From assembly GCA_964584785.1 (NCBI GenBank), contig CAZPBY010000015.1:57027-121026 (forward strand): a stretch of DNA of 64,000 bases, written 5' to 3'. The notes under the pieces were generated by a model. The model was not told where the DNA came from. It made no database searches and saw only the letters and a list, made by a program, of their open reading frames with translations. Source of the DNA: JAHFTY01 sp964584785. GTDB lineage: Bacteria; Acidobacteriota; Terriglobia; 20CM-2-55-15. The translations under genes were made by a program, and so were the position numbers. Below, piece by piece: positions 1-7,870 of this stretch (position 1 is its first letter; the number at the start of each line of letters is the position of its first letter).

Positions 1-81
1 AGCCGATGGGCGCCGCAATATCGAAGCTTTCTATTCCACCATTTTTAAAATGCCGGTCCGTGGACCGCGAACGCTACCAGA

Positions 82-100
82 GTGTATACTTCCGATACAC
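82..100 (+). promoter_or_regulatory. Putative promoter with palindrome ahead of the two-component operon
   Basis: A perfect inverted repeat, GTGTAT-N7-ATACAC, overlaps a -10-like TATACT at 85-90. The kinase ATG at 116 follows about 25 nt downstream of that box, with an AAAAGG ribosome-binding sequence between them. No good -35 is visible. The palindrome could be an operator or chance, so this is an inference from layout only. It supports translation starting at 116 rather than upstream. Confidence 0.35.
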
Positions 101-115
101 AAAAGGCAGTATTTT

Positions 116-2188
116 ATGGCATCCCGCACATCTTTAAGAAAAAAATTGGCTTACACCTTTCTCTTCGGGTCGCTGCTGATCGTCATTCTTTTTAGCCTGG
201 TGATCAAGGTAATCGTCAACGATTACTTTCAGAGGCAGAGTGCCGTCAGCCGGCAGTTCGTGCGCGACCAGAGTCTCGAGGCCGTTCGCACCAACCTGAC
301 CATCTTCAAGGATCGGATTCGGCAATCCTTCGCATCAGGTACGACGGCTTTGGATTCGCTTTGCGAATCAGGTCTCCTGGGTGATCGGTTCGATCGACTG
401 CTTCTAAACTCGAAAGATCGCGAAGCCACCGCGAAAGTACTTCAAACAATCCAGAATCAGTCCAAGTTGTCGGTGATAACTGTCGTCGATATCACCGGGA
501 AGGTCGTCGTGCGGGCGACGAATCCTTCGGCCTATGGCGATCGCACATTAACGGCCACCTATCCAAACCCGAACGGGCCGGTGTCGGCGATACAGGACCT
601 GGTCAAGGCCGCCTCGGCAGGCCAGAAAGTCACGTCATTTGAAGCCTTCGCGCCGGAAGCGCTGGATCTCGAAAATTTCATCGACGAAAACAAAGTCGTT
701 TCATCGCTTCGAAAGCAAGTGGCGATACCGCTGCGCGGCCGAGACATCCCCGCGGACGCCGCCGAGACGCGCGCGCTCGTTCTCACGTATGCGACGCCCG
801 TCTACGATTCGAATGCGAAAGTGGTCGGCGCGGCGATTGCGGGACGAGTCATCAACAAGGATCAGTCGATTGTTCAGGACATCCGTAACCTGCTGCAGGA
901 TCACGCGACGATCTTTCTCGGGCAGGTGCGCCTCGCCACAACCCGCAGCGGCCGCAACGGCAGCAGCCAGATCGGTACGATTCACCCGGACCAGGCGGCC
1001 GTCGCGGGAGGCGTTTACAACGAGCGGCAATCGCGTCAGCCCATCGAAGGCGAAGAACTTATGGGCGTATTTGATCCGATCAAGGATGCGAACGGCGTCG
1101 TGTTGGGTTCTCTGTACATTGGACGGCCGCTGTCGCTTGTCGAAGGGATCTCGAAAGCGCAGGACGATATCGAAAACGGTATTGAAGGAAAGACCACACT
1201 CTACATTGTGGGCCTGGCGGCAGTGTCCACGATCATCAGCATTGTGATCGCATCCTTCCTCTCCGGACGAATCACGAAGCAAATCGATAAACTTCGAAAG
1301 GGCGCGGAAACGATTTCGCAAGGCAACCTCGATAACCGGCTCCAGATCAACTCGGGCGACGAAATCGAAGTATTGGCCGAACAATTCAACGCGATGGCGG
1401 CACAGCTTCACGAGTCGTACCAGACGTTGGAAAACAAGGTTGAAGAGAGGACGCGCGAGCTGAAGGAGTCGCAGCAGACGATGGTGCAGCAGGAAAAGAT
1501 GGTCGGCATCGGACAACTCGCGGCGGGCGTCGCTCACGAACTGAATACGCCCCTTGGCACGATCATCGGATACGCTCAAATGCTGCGTGAGGATCTGGCA
1601 GCCCAGCCATCCGTCAATGGGTCGCTGAACGACGTCGACGAAATCATCGAGCAGGCGGGCCGTTGCAAAGACCTGGTCAAGAATCTGCTGAACTTCTCAC
1701 GCCGATCGACGACGGAGAAATCCGAAGCCAGCTTGAATGCGATCGTGAGAAAAATTCTTTCGCTCGTCGAACACGATTTCGAGATGAAGAAGGTTCGGAT
1801 AAACGCCTCGCTCGATCCCCGGCTCCCCGCGGCGAGAGTCAATGAAAACGAAATCGCGCAGGTTGTTCTCAATCTCGCCAACAACGCCGTCGACAGCATG
1901 CCGGGTGGCGGAGAACTGCTTGTCCGGACGTTCCATGATGAAGAGTCGGAGCGCGTGTGTATCGAGGTGAGCGACACCGGAATCGGCATCAGCGAATCCG
2001 ATCGCAATCGGGTTTTCGAACCTTTCTTCACGACCAAGGAAATCGGCAAGGGAACAGGACTCGGACTCTCGATTTGCTACAAGATCGTGGAGAATCACAT
2101 GGGCTCGATGGAATTCGATTCCGTTCAGGGCCAGGGGACAACCTTCAGGGTTTACCTTCCGGTAAACGCGGAGGTCCGTGTTGGCTGA
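116..2188 (+). CDS. Membrane sensor histidine kinase, NtrB-like, with periplasmic cache-type domain
   Basis: This 690-residue kinase probably senses an extracytoplasmic ligand and phosphorylates the NtrC-type regulator encoded next. Visible in order are an N-terminal membrane segment (about residues 10-33), a periplasmic region of about 330 residues resembling double-cache domains, a second membrane segment (about 362-385), a HAMP domain, a short coiled coil, a HisKA H-box HELNTP with the phospho-acceptor at His474, and an HATPase domain with N-box NLANNAVDS, G1 DTGIGI and G2 GKGTGLGLS. The ATG at 116 is chosen because AAAAGG precedes it and a membrane segment follows directly. The frame is open back to the window edge, with an alternative ATG at 50. 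It overlaps the next gene by 11 nt, so the two are translationally coupled. Confidence 0.9.
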   Translation: MASRTSLRKKLAYTFLFGSLLIVILFSLVIKVIVNDYFQRQSAVSRQFVRDQSLEAVRTNLTIFKDRIRQSFASGTTALDSLCESGLLGDRFDRLLLNSKDREATAKVLQTIQNQSKLSVITVVDITGKVVVRATNPSAYGDRTLTATYPNPNGPVSAIQDLVKAASAGQKVTSFEAFAPEALDLENFIDENKVVSSLRKQVAIPLRGRDIPADAAETRALVLTYATPVYDSNAKVVGAAIAGRVINKDQSIVQDIRNLLQDHATIFLGQVRLATTRSGRNGSSQIGTIHPDQAAVAGGVYNERQSRQPIEGEELMGVFDPIKDANGVVLGSLYIGRPLSLVEGISKAQDDIENGIEGKTTLYIVGLAAVSTIISIVIASFLSGRITKQIDKLRKGAETISQGNLDNRLQINSGDEIEVLAEQFNAMAAQLHESYQTLENKVEERTRELKESQQTMVQQEKMVGIGQLAAGVAHELNTPLGTIIGYAQMLREDLAAQPSVNGSLNDVDEIIEQAGRCKDLVKNLLNFSRRSTTEKSEASLNAIVRKILSLVEHDFEMKKVRINASLDPRLPAARVNENEIAQVVLNLANNAVDSMPGGGELLVRTFHDEESERVCIEVSDTGIGISESDRNRVFEPFFTTKEIGKGTGLGLSICYKIVENHMGSMEFDSVQGQGTTFRVYLPVNAEVRVG

Positions 2189-3548
2189 AGGCGCCAGCAT
2201 TCTGGTCGTCGAAGATGACGCCAAGCATGGAATGATGTGCGCACGCCTTCTCGAGCGAAAAGGTTACCGGGCTCACGCCTTGACATCGGCGCGCGCCGCT
2301 CTCGGCGTGCTCGAAAAGAACGGGCGCGTCGATCTGATTCTCGCCGACCTTCAAATGCCCGAGATGGACGGCATGCAACTGCTGCGCGCCGTGAAAAGCC
2401 GTTTTCCCGATATCGAATTCATCGTGATGACCGGCTACGGCAGCGTGAAAAGCGCCGTCGAAGCCATGCAACTCGGCGCCGCGCACTACATTCAGAAGCC
2501 GCTGGATCAGGACGAACTGAACATCCTCATCCAGCGGGTTATCGAAAAAAAGCAGCTCGAAGCGCAAGTCGACCGCCTTCGCGCCGAACTGCAGGGCAAG
2601 TACAGCTTCGAAAATGTGATCGGCCACAGTGGCGAAATGCAGACGGTCCTCGACAAGATGGCAGCCGCCTGTGGAAATCGCGCGACCGTTCTGATCACTG
2701 GCGAGAGCGGCACCGGCAAAGAACTGGTCGCACGCGGCATTCATTACAACACCTTCAAAGACGATGCTCCCTTCGTGGCCGTCAATTGCGGCGCGCTGCC
2801 GAAGGACCTCATCGAGAGCGAACTCTTCGGATACAAGAAGGGCGCGTTTACCGGAGCCATCGGTGACTCCGAAGGCCTCTTTCTTTCGGCGGATGGAGGC
2901 ACGATTTTTCTGGATGAAATCATGGAGATGTCGCCGGAGCTGCAGGTGAAGCTGATGCGCGTGCTTCAGGAAAGAAAGATACGCCACCTCGGCGACACGC
3001 GCGAGATTCCGATCAACGTTCGCGTCATCGCGGCAACGAACAAGCCCATCGCGGAATCTCTGGAGTCGGGCCAGATCCGCAAGGACCTTTACTACCGGCT
3101 CAGTGTCATCACGATTCACATTCCGCCGTTGCGAGAACGTATCGAAGACATCCCCGCGCTGATCGAACACTTCCTTAAGAAGCATCAGGCGGCATACAAC
3201 AGTCCGATACGCAGCACGGATCCGGTGGCGCTCGAAGTACTGTCCAAGTATCCGTGGCCCGGCAACGTTCGCGAACTCGAGAACCTTGTCGAGATGATTC
3301 TCGCGTATGGAAAATCGCCAACCATTCGGGTCGCCGACCTGCCCGAGCGAATCACGGAGGCCGCCGCGCCTCAACGGAAGCCCACGATCGGCGACGAGGA
3401 TGTCTTCACGCTGAAAGAGGCCGAACGAAAACTGATCGTGAACGCGTTGAGCAAGAGCAAGGGCAACAAGAGCCTCGCCGCGCAGATGCTCGGTATTTCG
3501 AGAAAAAGCCTCTACAAGAAGCTCGTCGACTACAACATCCAGGAATAA
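2178..3548 (+). CDS. Sigma-54-dependent response regulator (NtrC family)
   Basis: This 456-residue regulator should activate sigma-54 promoters when phosphorylated by the upstream kinase. It has a receiver domain (acidic pocket E12-D14, phospho-acceptor Asp57 in LILADLQMP), a AAA+ domain with Walker A GESGTGKE, the sigma-54 contact loop GAFTGA and Walker B TIFLDE, and a C-terminal Fis-type helix-turn-helix (NKSLAAQMLGISRKSLYKK). Length and domain order are those of complete NtrC/AtoC proteins. The start is GTG at 2178, inside the end of the kinase gene, with GGAGG at 2170-2174; a TTG at 2181 would give better spacing. The glycogen phosphorylase ATG begins 8 nt after its stop, which suggests one transcript. 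Target promoters cannot be deduced from the window. Confidence 0.92.
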   Translation: MLAEGASILVVEDDAKHGMMCARLLERKGYRAHALTSARAALGVLEKNGRVDLILADLQMPEMDGMQLLRAVKSRFPDIEFIVMTGYGSVKSAVEAMQLGAAHYIQKPLDQDELNILIQRVIEKKQLEAQVDRLRAELQGKYSFENVIGHSGEMQTVLDKMAAACGNRATVLITGESGTGKELVARGIHYNTFKDDAPFVAVNCGALPKDLIESELFGYKKGAFTGAIGDSEGLFLSADGGTIFLDEIMEMSPELQVKLMRVLQERKIRHLGDTREIPINVRVIAATNKPIAESLESGQIRKDLYYRLSVITIHIPPLRERIEDIPALIEHFLKKHQAAYNSPIRSTDPVALEVLSKYPWPGNVRELENLVEMILAYGKSPTIRVADLPERITEAAAPQRKPTIGDEDVFTLKEAERKLIVNALSKSKGNKSLAAQMLGISRKSLYKKLVDYNIQE

Positions 3549-3556
3549 CTCTCGCA

Positions 3557-6007
3557 ATGTCACGAAAACCGGCCAGTCCGGCTATGCCTTCGGTGGTCGC
3601 AAAGCAGATAGAAGAGGAACTGCGCTATACCCTCGGGCAGCGCAGCGAGGAGGCGTCGCCCTATGAGCTGTTCCGCGCCTTGGGATTGGCCGTTCGGCGG
3701 CAGCTCATCGACGGCTTCTTTGAAACACAGCAGCGTTTCGCCGCGCGCGACGCGAAATCGCTGTACTACGTTTCGATGGAATTCCTCATCGGGCAGTCGC
3801 TTCGCAACAACCTTCACAACCTCGACATCTATGCACAATATCGGGATGCCGTCGCGACCTTCGGATGGGACTTCGACTATGTCGCCGATGCCGAACCCGA
3901 CGCAGCTCTTGGTAACGGCGGCCTCGGCCGCCTCGCCGCGTGCTTTCTCGACTCGCTGGCTACCCTCGGCATGCCGGGCTTCGGCTACGGCATCAACTAC
4001 GATTACGGACTCTTCAAGCAGGAGATCGTTGACGGCAGCCAAAGGGAACGTCCCGACCTTTGGCTTGGAAATGAGTCGCCTTGGATGATCGATCGTCCGG
4101 ATCAGCTGATCGTCGTACCGGTCTATGGCAGGATTGTGGACGAAACAGGTAACGGCGGCCGCTATTCGCCGTCATGGGTTGACTGGCAAACGATATTCGG
4201 AGTCCCGAGCGATCTTCTGATTACGGGTTACGGCGGTCATACCGTCAACTTTCTGCGCTTGTTCAGCGCGCGCTCGTCGCATGACTTCAACATTCAATCT
4301 TTCAATGAAGGCGACTACTTCCGCGCGATCGAGGAGAAGATCGAATCGGAGAAGGTTTCGAAGATTCTCTACCCCTCGGACACCTACATCTCGGGCAAGG
4401 AACTGCGCCTGATGCAGGAGTACTTTCTCGTGGCGTGTTCGGTTCGCGACATCTTTCGCCGCTATCTCGAACGGCATACCGCACTCGATGATTTCGCAAA
4501 CAAAGTCGCGATCCAGCTGAACGACACCCACCCGGCACTGACGATCGTCGAAGTGATGCGAATGCTGGTCGACGAACAGGAACTGGATTGGGAGAGGGCG
4601 TGGGAGATTACGAACGCGGTGTGCGCCTACACGAATCACACGCTGCTGCAGGAAGCGCTCGAGAAGTGGCCGGTCAACCTGATCCAGCGCGTCCTGCCCC
4701 GGCATCTGCAGATCATCTTTGAAATCAACCGGCGCTTCCTGCAACAGGTCAGCACCCGGTGGCCCGGCGACATGAACCGTCTGCGGCGAATGTCGATCAT
4801 CGAGGAAGGTGGTTTGAAGCAGGTGCGGATGGCGAACCTCGCGATCATCGGCAGCCACTCGGTCAACGGCGTAGCCAAACTGCATTCCGAATTACTCAAG
4901 CAGGACCTGGCTCCCGACTTTCATTCGCTTTGGCCGGATCGCTTCAACAACAAGACAAATGGAGTCACACATCGACGATGGCTTCTCTACGCGAATCCGG
5001 AATTGTCGAAGCTCATCACCGATACGATCGGCGATAGCTGGGCTTCGAACTTTTCACAAATTCGCGGGATCGAACGGCACGCCGATTCTGAAGAGTTCCG
5101 AAGTCGATTCGCCTCCGCAAAAAAGGCGAACAAACGCCAGCTTGCGAACTTGATTTTGAGAACTACGGGCGTTTCGCTGAATGCCGATTCGATTTTTGAC
5201 GTCCACGTCAAGCGCATTCACGAATACAAACGGCAGCTTCTGAACGTCATGCACATCGTGCACCGGTATCTTGAAATCGTCGTCGACGGGCAACATCCGG
5301 TCTCACCGCGCACGTTCATTTTTGCCGGCAAAGCTGCGCCCGGATACCTGGCGGCCAAATTGATCGTGAAGCTGATTAATAACGTCGCAGCGGTTGTGAA
5401 CAACGATGTGCGTGTGGGAAACATGATGAAGGTCATTTTCATGCCGGACTATCGCGTCTCACTCGCTGAACGCATCATTCCCGCAGCCGATCTCAGCGAG
5501 CAGATTTCGACGGCCGGCATGGAAGCGTCCGGCACCGGCAACATGAAACTCGGCATGAACGGAGCTCTCACGATCGGAACGCTGGATGGCGCGAATATTG
5601 AAATGCGCGACGAGGTCGGCGCTGAGAACATATATGTTTTCGGACTGACGGCGGATCAGGTTCAGTCGCTGTCGCGCGGCTGGGCTTACAAACCGGTCGA
5701 CTACTACAACAAGCCGGCCATCAAACGAGTCATCGACGCCATCATGGGCGATCTGTTATCCGGGGAGCAGCCCGGAATCTTCCACCCCCTGCACGATCGC
5801 CTGTTCCGCGACGGCGATCCCTATTTTCACCTCGCCGACTTCGAGTCGTACATCGAAACACAAAACCGCATCGATCGTGAATTCACCGATCACGATGCAT
5901 GGAACAGACGCGCGATCCTCAACGTCGCCCGGATGAGCCGTTTCTCCAGCGATCGCACGGTCCGCGAATATGCCGATGAAATCTGGAACGTCAAGCCTGT
6001 GCTGTAG
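3557..6007 (+). CDS. glgP: Glycogen/starch/maltodextrin phosphorylase
   Basis: The 816-residue protein phosphorolyses alpha-1,4-glucan to glucose-1-phosphate in the cytoplasm (GT35 family, PLP-dependent). The pyridoxal-phosphate site EASGTGNMKLGMNG is present with the Schiff-base lysine at Lys664, and the N-terminal block around YYVSMEFLIGQSL and GNGGLGRLAACFLDS is typical. Length matches the usual 800-840 residues. The ATG at 3557 is chosen because the domain begins right after it; the reading frame continues upstream, but that stretch is the shadow of the NtrC gene. AGGAA at 3541-3545 may serve as ribosome-binding site. It is the third gene of the kinase-regulator operon, so glycogen breakdown may be expressed together with this two-component system. 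Confidence 0.95.
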   Translation: MSRKPASPAMPSVVAKQIEEELRYTLGQRSEEASPYELFRALGLAVRRQLIDGFFETQQRFAARDAKSLYYVSMEFLIGQSLRNNLHNLDIYAQYRDAVATFGWDFDYVADAEPDAALGNGGLGRLAACFLDSLATLGMPGFGYGINYDYGLFKQEIVDGSQRERPDLWLGNESPWMIDRPDQLIVVPVYGRIVDETGNGGRYSPSWVDWQTIFGVPSDLLITGYGGHTVNFLRLFSARSSHDFNIQSFNEGDYFRAIEEKIESEKVSKILYPSDTYISGKELRLMQEYFLVACSVRDIFRRYLERHTALDDFANKVAIQLNDTHPALTIVEVMRMLVDEQELDWERAWEITNAVCAYTNHTLLQEALEKWPVNLIQRVLPRHLQIIFEINRRFLQQVSTRWPGDMNRLRRMSIIEEGGLKQVRMANLAIIGSHSVNGVAKLHSELLKQDLAPDFHSLWPDRFNNKTNGVTHRRWLLYANPELSKLITDTIGDSWASNFSQIRGIERHADSEEFRSRFASAKKANKRQLANLILRTTGVSLNADSIFDVHVKRIHEYKRQLLNVMHIVHRYLEIVVDGQHPVSPRTFIFAGKAAPGYLAAKLIVKLINNVAAVVNNDVRVGNMMKVIFMPDYRVSLAERIIPAADLSEQISTAGMEASGTGNMKLGMNGALTIGTLDGANIEMRDEVGAENIYVFGLTADQVQSLSRGWAYKPVDYYNKPAIKRVIDAIMGDLLSGEQPGIFHPLHDRLFRDGDPYFHLADFESYIETQNRIDREFTDHDAWNRRAILNVARMSRFSSDRTVREYADEIWNVKPVL

Positions 6008-6027
6008 GCGCCGGCTTACAACGGTGT

Positions 6028-6687
6028 TTACCACCAGGCAAGGGACTTGAGCAGGACCGCGATGAAACGCCCCGAATCCTTCACCTTGTGGAAGCGGCTC
6101 ACTTCACCCGCATAGATGGCTCGAATCCGCGCATGACCAATCCGGAATCCACGGCGCGCGGCTTTGATGACGACCTCCGTCTCCATGTCGAAATGACTGG
6201 AGCGGAGTTCGACGCTCTCCAGAAGCCTGCGGCTGTATGCGCGAAAACCGATCTGCGAGTCGTAGATTCGTTTCCACGACACAACCGAAACCGCAATGTT
6301 TAAAAGGAGACTCGCGATCCGCCGCAAGACGGCGGCGCGGTCGGCGTCGCTCGTGCGATTTCCGAGGATCAGATCGTAGTCGTCGAAAAGAGGAATGAAG
6401 TTGGCGATGTCGCGCGGATCGTGCTGACCATCCCCGTCGAGCGTGATGACCCAGTCATAGCCGGTCTGAACCGCGTATTCGAAAGCCGCCTTGAGCGCCT
6501 CTCCCTTTCCCATGTTGTCTTTTAAACGATGGACCATTGCGCCTTCCATCATCGCGGTGAAGGTCGTTGTGTCCTCCGAGCCATCGTCGATCACCATGAC
6601 ATCATGAATGAGTTCCTTCGCGGCTCTCACGACGCCGGCAATCGTGGCTTCCTCATTGAACGCGGGAATGACGACCAGTATTTTCAC
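6028..6687 (-). CDS. Glycosyltransferase family 2, dolichyl-phosphate-mannose-synthase-like
   Basis: A 219-residue GT-A fold glycosyltransferase. The N-terminus shows VVIPAFNEE, then DDGSEDTT and the metal-binding DGDGQHDP, followed by the GNRTSDADR and IGFRAYSR segments typical of polyprenyl-phosphate sugar transferases without added membrane helices. The start is read as GTG at 6687 because the domain begins immediately there; the longer frame reaching to 6861 runs over the divergent aminotransferase gene. It probably transfers a hexose from a nucleotide sugar to a lipid carrier or surface glycan. It is convergent with glgP (20 nt between stops) and divergent from the aminotransferase. Exact substrate is unknown. 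Confidence 0.85.
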   Translation of the reverse strand: MKILVVIPAFNEEATIAGVVRAAKELIHDVMVIDDGSEDTTTFTAMMEGAMVHRLKDNMGKGEALKAAFEYAVQTGYDWVITLDGDGQHDPRDIANFIPLFDDYDLILGNRTSDADRAAVLRRIASLLLNIAVSVVSWKRIYDSQIGFRAYSRRLLESVELRSSHFDMETEVVIKAARRGFRIGHARIRAIYAGEVSRFHKVKDSGRFIAVLLKSLAWW

Positions 6688-6697
6688 CGCGCGTAGA

Positions 6698-6716
6698 CTA
6701 GCAGTTTCAGTGCTAG
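6698..6716. promoter_or_regulatory. Palindrome in the divergent GT2 / aminotransferase promoter region
   Basis: CTAGCA-N7-TGCTAG lies in the 58-nt gap between the two divergent start codons, flanked by direct TAGAC repeats. The placing suits a shared operator or overlapping promoters. It is a short motif and could be chance. Confidence 0.3.
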
Positions 6717-6745
6717 ACTGTGAAACCGCTATGTCCAGGACAGTG

Positions 6746-7870
6746 ATGCCAAAAGTGCAAGGGATGCCAATTCCGCTGCTCGATCTGAAAGCGCAGTTGG
6801 CCACGATCCGTGACGAAGTACGCGAAGCGATTGATCGTGTGGTCGAAAGCCAGCAGTTCATTCTCGGACCCGAAGTGGAAGGGGCCGAGCACGAGGTTGC
6901 GGAGTACTCGCAGTGTGCTTACGGCGTCGGAGTATCGTCGGGCACGGACGCGTTGCTTGCCGCAATGATGGTCCTCGACATCAAAGCCGGCGACGAGGTG
7001 ATCACGTCTTCGTACAGTTTCTCCGCGAGCGCCGGTTCCATCGCGCGGCTGGGCGCGACGCCTGTGTTCGCGGACATCGAACCGCGGGCATTCAACATCG
7101 ATGCGGCAGGGATCGAATCACGAATCACCCGCAAGACAAAGGCGATCATCCCGGTGCATCTTTACGGACAAATGGCAGACATGGAGGCTATCGCGGACAT
7201 TGCCTCCAGACACGGCATTCCGGTCATCGAAGATGCGGCGCAAGCCATCGGAGCCCAACAGCACGGCCGTCGCGCCGGCTCGATCGGCGTCATGGGCTGT
7301 TTCAGTTTTTTCCCGACAAAGAATCTCGGAGGCTATGGCGACGGCGGTATGGTTCTCACGAATGACACGAAGATCGCTGACCGGCTGCGCCTGGTGAGGA
7401 ATCACGGCTTTCGAACGAAGTACTACAACGAAACTCTCGGCGGCAACTTCCGGCTCGACGCGATTCAGGCCGCGGTCCTTCGCGTCAAGCTCCGCCATCT
7501 TGAAGCGTGGACCGAAGGAAGAAGACGCAACGCGGAGCTGTACCATTCGCTCCTCGGACACTGCGACGGCATCCAACTGCCGAGGGAAATGTCGGGGCGC
7601 CGCCACACCTACAATCAGTTCGTTATTCGTGCCTCACGCCGTGATGAGTTGAAATCGCGACTGACGGAAGCGGGTATCGGAACCGAAGTGTACTATCCGA
7701 TTCCACTTCACGAGCTGCAGTGTTTTCGATATTTGAACTACCCTGAAGGATCGTTGCAGGCGAGCGAGAAAGCCGCAAAGGAGTCGCTCGCCTTGCCGAT
7801 TTATGCGGAGCTTCCGGCGGACTCGATCCGCACGGTCGCCGGGACGATTATTGAAGCGTGCGGACGCTGA
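6746..7870 (+). CDS. DegT/DnrJ/EryC1/StrS-family sugar aminotransferase
   Basis: A 374-residue PLP enzyme that transaminates nucleotide-linked keto-sugars in surface polysaccharide or secondary metabolite pathways. The family signature is clear: SSGTDAL in the cofactor-binding region, VIEDAAQAIGA (Asp163 pairs with the pyridine nitrogen) and FSFFPTKNLGGYGDGG with the PLP lysine at Lys192. The ATG at 6746 follows AGGA at 6736-6739; ATGs at 6731 and 6764 are in the same frame and possible. The divergent glycosyltransferase points to a small cell-surface glycan locus. Its end overlaps by 23 nt with the end of the convergent PilX-like gene. The specific sugar cannot be told. Confidence 0.9.
   Translation: MPKVQGMPIPLLDLKAQLATIRDEVREAIDRVVESQQFILGPEVEGAEHEVAEYSQCAYGVGVSSGTDALLAAMMVLDIKAGDEVITSSYSFSASAGSIARLGATPVFADIEPRAFNIDAAGIESRITRKTKAIIPVHLYGQMADMEAIADIASRHGIPVIEDAAQAIGAQQHGRRAGSIGVMGCFSFFPTKNLGGYGDGGMVLTNDTKIADRLRLVRNHGFRTKYYNETLGGNFRLDAIQAAVLRVKLRHLEAWTEGRRRNAELYHSLLGHCDGIQLPREMSGRRHTYNQFVIRASRRDELKSRLTEAGIGTEVYYPIPLHELQCFRYLNYPEGSLQASEKAAKESLALPIYAELPADSIRTVAGTIIEACGR

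Noticed and set aside
3254..3556. N-terminal extension of glycogen phosphorylase
   Set aside because: This stretch is the NtrC Fis domain read in another frame; family N-terminus begins after ATG 3557.
2145..3563. A 472-codon minus-strand frame opposite the NtrC regulator
   Set aside because: Exact shadow of a well-supported gene; no domain character.
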